Of a stretch of 64,000 nt of DNA, positions 16,278-24,308 are shown in pieces (position 1 is the stretch's first letter; the number at the start of each line of letters is the position of its first letter). The notes beneath the pieces were generated by a model. That model saw only the letters and a program-made list of their open reading frames with translations, was not told the origin of the DNA and did not search any database. A program made the translations under genes and the position numbers. The DNA lies in assembly GCA_002968845.1 (NCBI GenBank), contig PVBG01000023.1:1-64000 (forward strand), in the 5' to 3' direction. The stretch is from Neorhizobium tomejilense (lineage in GTDB: Bacteria; Pseudomonadota; Alphaproteobacteria; Rhizobiales; Rhizobiaceae).

Positions 16278-18506
16278 TCAGTCATACACCCGCTTGACGT
16301 TCGCCACGCAGTCGAGATCCTTCATCTGGCTCAACAGCTGGTTCAGCTGGCGCAGGTCCCAGACCTCGACTTCCATGGTGATCTCGGAGAAATCGGCGGC
16401 GCGGTTGCTGCCCATGGTCAGCGTGCGGATGTTGATGTCGAGATGGGCGATCGTCTGGGTGACGGTCGCGAGCGTGCCCGGCTCGTTCAGCGTGTTGACC
16501 TCGATGCGGGCGAGGAAGCGTGACTTGTTAGCCTCGTCCAGATCCCAGCGCACGTCGATCCAGCGTTCCGGCTGGTCGTCAAACCGCTGCAGGGCGGAGG
16601 CCTGGATCGGGTAGATGGTAATACCCTTGTCCTTTTCCATGATGCCGACAATGCGGTCGCCGGGTACTGCACCGCTCGGCGCGAACCGCACCTGCAGATT
16701 GCCCGAAAGGCCGCGGATCGGCAGCGGATCCGGCCCGGCCTCGATTTCCTCCGGCGAAACGCGCCGCTGGTTCGGCAGCTTGAAGATCATGCCCGAGGCG
16801 CTGCGCATGTTGAACCAGCCGTCGTCGGTGGCCGGCTTCACCGTGACGCGTTCGTCCTTGTAATCCGGAAACACCGCGCGCAGCACGTCGAGCGAGGAGA
16901 GCTCGCCGCGCCCGACGGCGGCGATCGCGTCCTCGACATCCTTGTGGGCGAGCCGGGGCAGAGCGGGTTTCAGCGTATCACGGGCAAAGACCTTTCCGGC
17001 GCGCTCGAAGGTGCGCTCCAGGATGCGGTGGCCGAGGCCGGCATATTGCTTTCGGATCGCCATGCGAGTGGCGCGGCGGATCGCCGAACGCGCCTTGCCC
17101 GTCACGACGATCTCTTCCCAGGCGGCAGGCGGCACCTGCACGCCGGAGCGGATGATCTCCACCTCGTCGCCGTTGTTGAGCCTCGTCACCAGCGGCATGA
17201 TCCGGCCGTTGATCTTGGCACCGACGGTGGTGTTGCCGATATTGGTGTGGACCGCGTAGGCGAAGTCGATCGGCGTGGCGCCGCGCGGCAGCGCGATCAG
17301 CTTGCCTTTCGGCGTGAAGCAGAAGACCTGGTCCTGGAACAGTTCGAGCTTGGTATGCTCCAGGAATTCTTCCGGATTGTCGCCCTCGGCCAGTGACTCG
17401 ATCGTGTGGCGCAGCCAGGAATAGGCATTGGATTCCTTCGGCAGCAGCTCGCCGCCCTTCACCGCCCCTTGGCCGTCCTTGTAGAGCGCATGCGCGGCGA
17501 TCCCGTATTCGGCGATCTCCTGCATCAGCTGGGTGCGGATCTGCAGCTCGATGCGCTGGCGGGACGGGCCGACGATCGTCGTGTGGATCGAGCGGTAGTC
17601 GTTCTGCTTCGGGTTGGAGATATAATCCTTGAAGCGGCCCGGCACGACCCGCCACCGCGTATGGACGATGCCGAGCGCGCGATAACAGGACGGAATGTCG
17701 CCGACGACGATGCGGAAACCGTAGACATCCGAGAGCTGCTCGAAGGAGAGCGACTTCGACTGCATCTTGCGGAACACCGAATAGGGCTTCTTCTGGCGGC
17801 CCTTGACGAAGGCATCCTTGAGGCCGTTGGCGATCAGCAACTCACGCAGTTCGTCCTCGATCTTCTTGATCAGCCCCTCGTTGCGGGCTTCGAGATCGAC
17901 AAGCCTCTGGGTGACGGTGTCGTAGGCCTCCGGGTTCATGTAGCGGAAGGAGAGCTCTTCCAGCTCGTCGCGCATGTCCTGCATGCCCATGCGGCCGGCA
18001 AGCGGCGCATAGATATCCATGGTCTCTTCGGAAATGCGCGCCTTCTGCTCGGCCTTCATATGCTCGAGCGTTCGCATGTTGTGCAGGCGGTCGGCGAGCT
18101 TGACGAGAAGGACGCGAACGTCGTCGGAAATGGCAAGCAACAGCTTGCGCAGGTTTTCCGCCTGTTTGGCTTTCTTGGAGACGAGGTCGAGGCGCTTCAG
18201 CTTGGTGAGGCCTTCGACCAGCCGGCCGATATCCTCGCCGAACAGTTCGTCGATCTCGGCACGGGTGGCGGTGGTGTCCTCGATCGTATCGTGCAGCAGG
18301 GCCACCGCGATCGTCGACTCGTCGAGATGCATGTCGGTGAGGATGGCTGCCACTTCGAGCGGATGGGAAATATAGGGGTCGCCGCTCGCGCGCTTCTGCT
18401 GGCCATGCTTCTGCATGGCATAGACATAGGCCTTGTTGAGCAGAGCTTCGTTGGCTTCGGGTTTGTATTTCTGAACCCGTTCCACCAGCTCGTATTGCCG
18501 CATCAT
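16278..18506 (-). CDS. rel: Bifunctional (p)ppGpp synthetase/hydrolase
   Basis: 742 residues from MMRQYELVERVQKY, the conserved alphaproteobacterial start; a 24-codon upstream extension is rejected. Domains in order: HD hydrolase (ALLHDTIEDT, ~residues 45-150), RelA/SpoT synthetase (DVYGFRIVVGDI and NDYRSIHTTIVGP, ~235-345), TGS (VFCFTPKGKLIALPRGATPIDFAY, ~385-445) and C-terminal ACT (~665-740). It makes and degrades the stringent alarmone. It lies directly downstream of rpoZ, a pairing retained in most proteobacteria, but is separated from it by a probable terminator. Confidence 0.96.
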   Translation of the reverse strand: MMRQYELVERVQKYKPEANEALLNKAYVYAMQKHGQQKRASGDPYISHPLEVAAILTDMHLDESTIAVALLHDTIEDTTATRAEIDELFGEDIGRLVEGLTKLKRLDLVSKKAKQAENLRKLLLAISDDVRVLLVKLADRLHNMRTLEHMKAEQKARISEETMDIYAPLAGRMGMQDMRDELEELSFRYMNPEAYDTVTQRLVDLEARNEGLIKKIEDELRELLIANGLKDAFVKGRQKKPYSVFRKMQSKSLSFEQLSDVYGFRIVVGDIPSCYRALGIVHTRWRVVPGRFKDYISNPKQNDYRSIHTTIVGPSRQRIELQIRTQLMQEIAEYGIAAHALYKDGQGAVKGGELLPKESNAYSWLRHTIESLAEGDNPEEFLEHTKLELFQDQVFCFTPKGKLIALPRGATPIDFAYAVHTNIGNTTVGAKINGRIMPLVTRLNNGDEVEIIRSGVQVPPAAWEEIVVTGKARSAIRRATRMAIRKQYAGLGHRILERTFERAGKVFARDTLKPALPRLAHKDVEDAIAAVGRGELSSLDVLRAVFPDYKDERVTVKPATDDGWFNMRSASGMIFKLPNQRRVSPEEIEAGPDPLPIRGLSGNLQVRFAPSGAVPGDRIVGIMEKDKGITIYPIQASALQRFDDQPERWIDVRWDLDEANKSRFLARIEVNTLNEPGTLATVTQTIAHLDINIRTLTMGSNRAADFSEITMEVEVWDLRQLNQLLSQMKDLDCVANVKRVYD

Positions 18507-18555
18507 CCTGAAAAATGTCCTCGATACCGCTTCAGTGCCTGCGAATGGGCACCGG

Positions 18556-18594
18556 ACGAAAAGAAAATGGCGCGCCAACCGGATAGGTTGGCGC
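18556..18594 (-). terminator. Probable terminator after rpoZ
   Basis: Read on the minus strand, a perfect 9-bp stem GCGCCAACC/GGTTGGCGC with a 5-nt loop (18572-18594) is followed by CCATTTTCTTTTC. It lies between rpoZ and rel, so rel probably has its own promoter or relies on read-through. Confidence 0.6.
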
Positions 18595-18664
18595 AGCCAT
18601 CATAAAACATTCAAGCAGATTAGGGCGAGAGAATGAACGAAAACTTGCGAAGCGAATGTTTCGC

Positions 18665-19072
18665 TTAGTAATCGTCGCTCTTTTCCGGCGGCACGAGGCC
18701 TTCGATGCCGGCGAGCAGTTCCTCTTCCGACATCTGGTCGAAGGTAACGGCTTCCGGAGCGTCTTCTTCCTCGTCGCGATCCGAAGCGGTCGATCCGCCT
18801 CCGGCAGCGATCAGCGAAGCCGGATCGGGCTCGGGCTCGTCCACTTCCACATGCTTCTGCAGCGAATGGATGAGGTCTTCCTTGAGGTCGTCCGGGGAAA
18901 GCGTCTCATCGGCGATTTCGCGGAGAGCGACGACAGGATTTTTGTCATTGTCGCGGTCGATGGTGATCGAAGCGCCCTGCGAGATCTGGCGGGCGCGATG
19001 GCTCGCGAGCAGGACCAGTTCGAACCTGTTGTCGACTTTGTCAATGCAATCTTCTACTGTGACACGGGCCAT
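18665..19072 (-). CDS. rpoZ: RNA polymerase omega subunit
   Basis: 135 residues from MARVTVEDCIDKVDNRFELVLLASHRARQIS with AGGACAG just upstream; a 32-codon upstream frame is not needed. The N-terminal ~60 residues are the omega fold with the conserved NRFELVLLASHRAR helix. The acidic Ser/Asp/Glu-rich C-terminal tail is typical of alphaproteobacterial omega. It helps assemble RNA polymerase and forms a ppGpp site. The stop lies at the foot of a small AAGCGAA/TTCGCTT hairpin. Confidence 0.95.
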   Translation of the reverse strand: MARVTVEDCIDKVDNRFELVLLASHRARQISQGASITIDRDNDKNPVVALREIADETLSPDDLKEDLIHSLQKHVEVDEPEPDPASLIAAGGGSTASDRDEEEDAPEAVTFDQMSEEELLAGIEGLVPPEKSDDY

Positions 19073-19361
19073 TGCCTGTCCTTTGATCGGTGATTTTCGG
19101 AATTGATACGCCCGATACAGCCATTGCGCGGCAAATTCAAGTTTTTCCTGAGAATTGACTTTTGACAAGGCGCCCCGCGTCTTCTGGGGGCGCCCGCGAA
19201 TTTCAACCTCAAGCTGCTTGGATTATTATGAATCGTGCCATAAATGACAGTTATATGAATAGTTCGTAATGTAGTGGATTATTCCGGAGATTTGGTTCGG
19301 CTTATATTGACCAGGCCTCCACCTGCCAAGCAGGTTGATAAGAAAAGGGGATGGAGACCAC

Positions 19362-19937
19362 ATGTTTGACCCAAGGGAGAAGATTGCTCTCTTCATAGAC
19401 GGCGCAAATCTTTACGCTGCTTCGAAAAGCCTCGGTTTCGACATCGATTACCGCAAGTTGCTTAAAGCTTTTCAGAAGCGCGGTTATCTTCTACGTGCCT
19501 ATTACTATACCGCGTTGATAGAAGATCAGGAATATTCCTCGATCCGGCCGCTGATCGACTGGCTCGACTACAACGGGTACAAGGTCGTCACCAAGCCCGC
19601 CAAAGAGTTCACCGACTCGATGGGCCGCCGCAAGATCAAGGGCAACATGGACATCGAGCTTGCGATCGATGCCATGGAACAGTCGGAAACCGTCGACCAT
19701 CTGGTGCTGTTTTCCGGCGACGGCGACTTCACCACCCTGGTGGAAGCCCTGCAGCGAAAAGGCCGCAAGGTTTCCGTGGTTTCGACCATGGCGACCCAGC
19801 CTCCGATGATCGCCGACGACCTGCGCCGCCAGGCCGACCATTTCATCGACCTCGTGTCGCTCAAGGCGGAAGTCGGCCGCGATCCGTCCGAACGCCCGCC
19901 CCGTCCGGCGGAGTCGACCGAAACCACCGACGTCTGA
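19362..19937 (+). CDS. NYN-domain (LabA/DUF88) protein
   Basis: 191 residues from MFDPREKIALFIDGANLYAASKSLG. The IDGAN motif, the Asp in DIELAIDAM and the SGDGDF segment form the acidic PIN-like NYN metal site. Relatives are putative RNases (LabA/VLK type). The C-terminus is a short Pro/Glu-rich tail. The gene is oriented away from rpoZ, with an AT-rich 289-bp region between them that should carry both promoters, and a strong terminator follows. RNA target unknown. Confidence 0.88.
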   Translation: MFDPREKIALFIDGANLYAASKSLGFDIDYRKLLKAFQKRGYLLRAYYYTALIEDQEYSSIRPLIDWLDYNGYKVVTKPAKEFTDSMGRRKIKGNMDIELAIDAMEQSETVDHLVLFSGDGDFTTLVEALQRKGRKVSVVSTMATQPPMIADDLRRQADHFIDLVSLKAEVGRDPSERPPRPAESTETTDV

Positions 19938-19970
19938 TCACCCGGCATCCGCACCACTAAAAAGAAGAAT

Positions 19971-20000
19971 AGGCGCCCGTTTTTCGGCGGCGCCTTTTTT
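19971..20000 (+). terminator. Rho-independent terminator
   Basis: AGGCGCC (19971-19977) pairs with GGCGCCT (19989-19995) and is followed by a T run to 20000. It ends transcription of the NYN gene ahead of ada. Confidence 0.8.
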
Positions 20001-20022
20001 CGTTCTGGGCTAGAAAAGGTCC

Positions 20023-21084
20023 ATGCTTTTCGAACGCCCTTCCGATGATCTTCTTTACGACGCGCTGGTCGCCCGCGACGCCTCCTATGAAGGCTTTGCC
20101 TGGGCGGCGGTGAAGACGACCGGCATTTTCTGCCGCCTCACCTGTCCGGCTCGCAAGCCGAAGCGGGAAAACACCAGTTTCTTCGAGACGATTGCCGAAT
20201 GCCTGGAGGCCGGCTTCAGGCCCTGCAGCCGTTGCCGGCCGATGCTCAAGCTCGGCGAGGCGGATCCGATGGTGACGCGGCTGCTTTCGGCGCTCGATAC
20301 GGAGCCTTTCCGCCGCTGGAGCGAAGATGATGTCGTTTCGCTCGGCATCGACCCCTCCACCGCCCGGCGTGCCTTCAAGCGCCAGTTCGGCATGAGCTTC
20401 CTCGAGATCGCCAGGCTCAGGCGGATGGGCAAGGCGGCCGAGACGCTGAAGCAAGGGGCGAGCGTTCTCGATGCGCAGCTCGATGCCGGTTATGAATCCG
20501 GCAGCGGCTTCCGCAGCGCGGTGACCAAGCTGTTCGGTGCGGCGCCCGCCAATCTGCGGACCAAGGTGCTGCTCAGGGCAGACTGGATTGAAACGCCGAT
20601 CGGGCCGATGATGGCGATCGCCGACCAGCATTCGCTGCACCTCCTCGAATTCGCCGAGCGCAAGGCGCTGCCGGCGGAAATCCAGAAACTTCAAAAATTC
20701 ACCGGCAGCGGCATCGTCATGGGACGCCATCCGCCGATCGATCAGATCGAGGCGGAGCTGAAGGCCTATTTCGCCGGCGAGGACCGTGGGTTCAAAACGC
20801 GGCTGGCGGGGCACGGTTCTCCCTTTCAGCGGCAGGTCTGGGAGGCGCTGCGGATGATCCCGGCCGGGGTGTCGACGACCTATGGAGCGGTCGCAGCCGA
20901 ACTCAACCTCCCCTCCTCCACCCGCGCGGTGGCGGGCGCGAATGGTGCCAACCAGATCGCCATCGTCATCCCCTGCCACCGCCTGATCGGCGCCGACGGC
21001 AGCCTCACCGGTTATGGAGGCGGGCTGTGGCGCAAGCGCTGGCTGCTGGAGCATGAGCGGCGGATGGCGGTGAGGAAGGGCTAG
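20023..21084 (+). CDS. ada: Bifunctional Ada: methylated-DNA repair protein and regulator
   Basis: 353 residues. The N-terminal Ada zinc domain has Cys37, Cys41, Cys68 and Cys71, matching the E. coli spacing; Cys37 would accept methyl groups from phosphotriesters. An AraC-type HTH follows (~90-170, ARRAFKRQFGMSFLEIARLRRMGKAAE). The C-terminal O6-alkylguanine transferase has the active site PCHRLIG with Cys318. The protein repairs alkylated DNA and, once methylated, activates the adaptive response. No alkB or alkA is adjacent. Confidence 0.94.
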   Translation: MLFERPSDDLLYDALVARDASYEGFAWAAVKTTGIFCRLTCPARKPKRENTSFFETIAECLEAGFRPCSRCRPMLKLGEADPMVTRLLSALDTEPFRRWSEDDVVSLGIDPSTARRAFKRQFGMSFLEIARLRRMGKAAETLKQGASVLDAQLDAGYESGSGFRSAVTKLFGAAPANLRTKVLLRADWIETPIGPMMAIADQHSLHLLEFAERKALPAEIQKLQKFTGSGIVMGRHPPIDQIEAELKAYFAGEDRGFKTRLAGHGSPFQRQVWEALRMIPAGVSTTYGAVAAELNLPSSTRAVAGANGANQIAIVIPCHRLIGADGSLTGYGGGLWRKRWLLEHERRMAVRKG

Positions 21085-21116
21085 AAGCTCAGACCGGAGT
21101 GACGCCCTCAGCGAGG

Positions 21117-22097
21117 TCACGTCGATGCCGGCTCGGAAAGCTGAAGCCCCGATTGCGACTGACGCTTTATCTTGTTGGCGCGGAAGATCGCCTCGACGAT
21201 CAAGGACAGCGGCAAGCCGATGAAGAACGGGATGAAGAAATAGATCACTCGGAAGGCGACCAGGGAGCCGATGGAGGCCTGGTCCCCCATGACATGGCGG
21301 ACGGTCGCTTCCAGGACGCCGAGGCCGCCCGGCGCATGGGTGATCAAAATCGCCAGGTTGGCGAGCACGAAGGCGGTGGCGGCTTTCAGGTAACTCACGT
21401 CGGCACTGGCGGCCATGACTTCGCGCAGGCAGGCCGAGACCAGCGCGAAATTGATCGTGCCGATCACCACCTGGGCGACGGCGATCTTCAACGTCGGCAT
21501 CTCGAAGGTCCAGGAACGAATCTTCAGCGGGGTGCGGACGAAGGCCGCAAGCACCAGGTAGCCGGCTGTCGCGACAAGACAGGCAAAACCAGTCGCAATG
21601 ATCACGGTCTCGCTCAGGCCCAGTACCGAAGCGGCATCCTTCGGGTTGAGGACCATGACGATGCCCGACAGCATTGCCATGCCGATGCCGACCGTGACGC
21701 CCGACAGCAGCACGATTTTCGCCACGTCCTCGGTGCTCATGCCCCAATGGGCATAATAGCGGTAACGCAGCGCGCCGCTGCTCAAGCCGGAAAGACCGAC
21801 GCTCTGGCCGATCGACAGCGCGATGAAGGAGGCAAGGCCGATCTTCGGATAGGCGAGGTCGTTCCTCACATATCGCACGCCGGCCCAATCGAAGCCCGAG
21901 AGGCAGAGATAGGAACCGAAGGCGAAAAGGAGCGCCATCAGGAGATTGTAAATGGGGATGGCGCGGACGGATTCGACGATGTCGGAGACCGAGTATTCGC
22001 GAAAGGTGTGATAAAGCAGATAGGCGGCGGCACTGACGCCGATCACCAGCATGCCATAAGTGAGGATTTTCTTTCGCGTCATAGCCCCGTTGCTCAT
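21117..22097 (-). CDS. UPF0104/YbhN family membrane protein (flippase-like)
   Basis: 326 residues with about eight hydrophobic segments, starting MTRKKILTYGMLVIGVSAAAYLL after a few residues. The block NLAILITHAPGGLGVLEATV matches the lysylphosphatidylglycerol-synthase transmembrane region shared by MprF and YbhN proteins, without the catalytic LPG synthase domain. It probably moves or shields a lipid, but the substrate is unknown. A second family member lies at 41738-42700. It converges on ada with a 32-bp gap. Confidence 0.82.
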   Translation of the reverse strand: MSNGAMTRKKILTYGMLVIGVSAAAYLLYHTFREYSVSDIVESVRAIPIYNLLMALLFAFGSYLCLSGFDWAGVRYVRNDLAYPKIGLASFIALSIGQSVGLSGLSSGALRYRYYAHWGMSTEDVAKIVLLSGVTVGIGMAMLSGIVMVLNPKDAASVLGLSETVIIATGFACLVATAGYLVLAAFVRTPLKIRSWTFEMPTLKIAVAQVVIGTINFALVSACLREVMAASADVSYLKAATAFVLANLAILITHAPGGLGVLEATVRHVMGDQASIGSLVAFRVIYFFIPFFIGLPLSLIVEAIFRANKIKRQSQSGLQLSEPAST

Positions 22098-22163
22098 TGC
22101 CCGCTCGCGCTCAGAGATGAAAAACGAACGGGCGAAGGCGGATTTTGTTCCTAAGCCAAGATT

Positions 22164-22457
22164 TCACAGCCGCTCGATGATGCGCGAAAAGGCGGGATCG
22201 TCGGGGTTATATCCGCGCGCAGGGCTGTGGAAGCCCGTCTCGGTCTCGGTCAAATCGCTGATGTCGTCGACGTGAAACAGACGCCACCCGGAACCTGTTC
22301 CGGCAATCTGCCAGGCGCTGAGGGCGAGCGCGCCCTCGCCGACATAACCGAGGATATGCGGCCGCACCTTGCGCTTTACGCCCTTGTAACGGAGTTCGAC
22401 GATCCGCCGCCGCTCGATCGCGCCGATGATGATATCCGGATAGCTTGTCTTCCGCAC
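22164..22457 (-). CDS. Small WYL-like/hypothetical protein
   Basis: 97 residues. The segment IIGAIERRRIVELRYKGVKRKVRPHILGYVGEGALALSAWQ resembles the WYL effector-binding beta fold (VELRY...RPH.LG), but there is no HTH, so it would be an isolated domain. It could bind a ligand or nucleic acid. It sits between smpB and the UPF0104 gene on the same strand. Function not assigned. Confidence 0.65.
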   Translation of the reverse strand: MRKTSYPDIIIGAIERRRIVELRYKGVKRKVRPHILGYVGEGALALSAWQIAGTGSGWRLFHVDDISDLTETETGFHSPARGYNPDDPAFSRIIERL

Positions 22458-22549
22458 GAAAACTCCCTGGTATCTCCCTTAACGGCTGGGAGGCATGGAA
22501 GTTCACGATCGATATACGGCGAAATGGCGCGGCGGGCCTGAGCGGTTAC

Positions 22550-23026
22550 TCAGTTCGACTTCAACAGCCGCGACTTCTGGCGGTTCCAGTCGCGTTCCTT
22601 CTCGGTCTCGCGCTTGTCATGCAGCTTCTTGCCCTTGGCGAGCGCAAGTTCGAGCTTGGCGCGGCCCTTTTCGTTGAAATAGATCTTCAACGGCACCAGC
22701 GTCATGCCCTCACGATTGATGCCAACGCGTAGGCGGTTGATCTCTCGCTTCGAGAGGAGAAGCTTGCGGCGGCGGCGCGGTTCGTGATTGAAACGGTTGG
22801 CCTGCAGGTATTCCGGCAGATGGGAATTGATCAGCCAGATTTCGTTGCCCTCGTCCGAGGCATAGGATTCGGCAATATTGGCCTTGCCTTCACGCAAAGA
22901 CTTGACCTCCGTGCCGGTCAGGACCAGGCCGGCCTCATAGGTATCCAGGATTTCATAGTTGTAGCGGGCCTTGCGGTTCTCCGCGACAATCTTGTTGACC
23001 GTACGCTGGCTGCCTTTGGGGGCCAT
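22550..23026 (-). CDS. smpB: SsrA-binding protein
   Basis: 158 residues. NRKARYNYEILDTYEAGLVLTGTEVKSLREG is the SmpB OB-fold signature and the basic tail (KLHDKRETEKERDWNRQKSRLLK) enters the ribosome A site. With tmRNA it rescues stalled ribosomes. It lies directly downstream of dapA, an order conserved in Rhizobiales, with a likely terminator between them. No tmRNA gene is in the window. Confidence 0.96.
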   Translation of the reverse strand: MAPKGSQRTVNKIVAENRKARYNYEILDTYEAGLVLTGTEVKSLREGKANIAESYASDEGNEIWLINSHLPEYLQANRFNHEPRRRRKLLLSKREINRLRVGINREGMTLVPLKIYFNEKGRAKLELALAKGKKLHDKRETEKERDWNRQKSRLLKSN

Positions 23027-23060
23027 GGGTATATTCCGTTCCGCCCTTTTTATCCGAAAA

Positions 23061-23090
23061 CAAATCCCCGCCCATGGGCAATGAGCGGGG
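23061..23090 (-). terminator. Probable dapA terminator
   Basis: On the minus strand, CCCCGC and GCGGGG (23066-23071 and 23085-23090) form a stem followed by ATTTGTTTTC. It lies between dapA and smpB. Confidence 0.5.
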
Positions 23091-23148
23091 TTACTTGTCT
23101 ATGTAATGCGGCGAGAGCCGAAAGTGAAGCGGTGAGCGCGGAAGCGTC

Positions 23149-24033
23149 TCAGTTCAAGAGGCCGGCGTGACGCAGTGCCGCGTCGATTGCCGCTTCGGTT
23201 GCCGGTTCCAGCGTCGAGACCAGCGGCGAGCGGACCGTGCGGTTCATGCCGCGGATCCTGTTGAGGCCGTATTTGGCGCCGCAGAGGCCGGGTTCCAGGA
23301 AGATCGCCTTGTGCAGGGGCATCAGGCGATCCTGGTATTCGAGCGCCTTGGCATAATCGCCCGCAAGCGTCGCCGCCTGGAATTCCGCGCAGAGGCGCGG
23401 CGCGACATTGGCCGTCACCGAGATGCAGCCGACGCCGCCGTGGGCGTTGAAGCCTAGCGCTGACGCATCTTCCCCCGAGAGCTGCACGAAATCCTTGCCA
23501 CAGGTGATGCGCTGTTCCGAGACGCGCTCGATCTTGCCGGTCGCATCCTTGACGCCGACGATATTCCGGTGCGCCTTCACCAGCGCGCCCATCGTTTCCG
23601 GCGACATGTCGATGACCGAACGCGGCGGGATGTTGTAGATGATGATCGGCAGCTTCGTCGCCTGCGCGATCGCCGAGAAATGCGCGATCAAGCCCTTCTG
23701 GGTCGGCTTGTTGTAATAGGGCGTGACGACGAGGATGGCATCGGCGCCGGCCTTTTCCGCGTGCGCGGCAAGCTCCACCGCCTCGCGCGTGTTGTTGGAG
23801 CCGGCACCGGCGATAACGGGAACCCGCTTCCTGGCGACTTCGATACAGAGTTCCACGACGCGCTTGTGCTCGTCATGGCTCAGCGTCGGCGATTCACCGG
23901 TGGTGCCGACAGGCACCAGGCCGCTGCTGCCTTCGACGATCTGCCAATCCACATGCGCGGCAAAAGCCTGCTCATCCACCGCATCATCGGCGGTAAACGG
24001 AGTGACCAGCGCGGGCATCGATCCCTTGAACAT
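23149..24033 (-). CDS. dapA: 4-hydroxy-tetrahydrodipicolinate synthase
   Basis: 294 residues from MFKGSMPALVTPF, preceded by GGGAG; the frame continues 52 codons upstream without support. Motifs: GTTGESPTL (Thr pair that activates the Tyr), VVTPYYNKPTQKGL with the catalytic Tyr, IIYNIPPRS, and the Schiff-base Lys in NIVGVKDATG. It condenses pyruvate with aspartate semialdehyde, the first step towards lysine and meso-diaminopimelate. It is divergent from the lytic transglycosylase gene across 275 bp. Confidence 0.96.
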   Translation of the reverse strand: MFKGSMPALVTPFTADDAVDEQAFAAHVDWQIVEGSSGLVPVGTTGESPTLSHDEHKRVVELCIEVARKRVPVIAGAGSNNTREAVELAAHAEKAGADAILVVTPYYNKPTQKGLIAHFSAIAQATKLPIIIYNIPPRSVIDMSPETMGALVKAHRNIVGVKDATGKIERVSEQRITCGKDFVQLSGEDASALGFNAHGGVGCISVTANVAPRLCAEFQAATLAGDYAKALEYQDRLMPLHKAIFLEPGLCGAKYGLNRIRGMNRTVRSPLVSTLEPATEAAIDAALRHAGLLN

Positions 24034-24308
24034 GCAAAACTCCCAATCGACAGCGTCCATTCTGCTGCCGCAATCCATGACTATGAGGGCTCTCGACAGT
24101 TTTGGACGGGCAGCGACGCAGCCGACCTTTTCCCGAAAGCCTTTCAGGTCGCGCACCATAAAGCGGCGGGAAAGCGGCGACAAGCGCAAGTGCCAGGGAT
24201 TTCATATGGAATCTCATATAAGAAACCACGCATTTTCATAAATGCGGTAAGCTTTCGTTAACGTGGCTGGCGGCTAATAAGGGGACGACTATTTTCGCGA
24301 GTTACCGG

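Noticed and set aside
19957..21888. 643-codon minus-strand ORF opposite ada
   Set aside because: Antisense to ada, which has intact Zn, AraC and methyltransferase motifs. It is also out of frame with the UPF0104 gene it overlaps.
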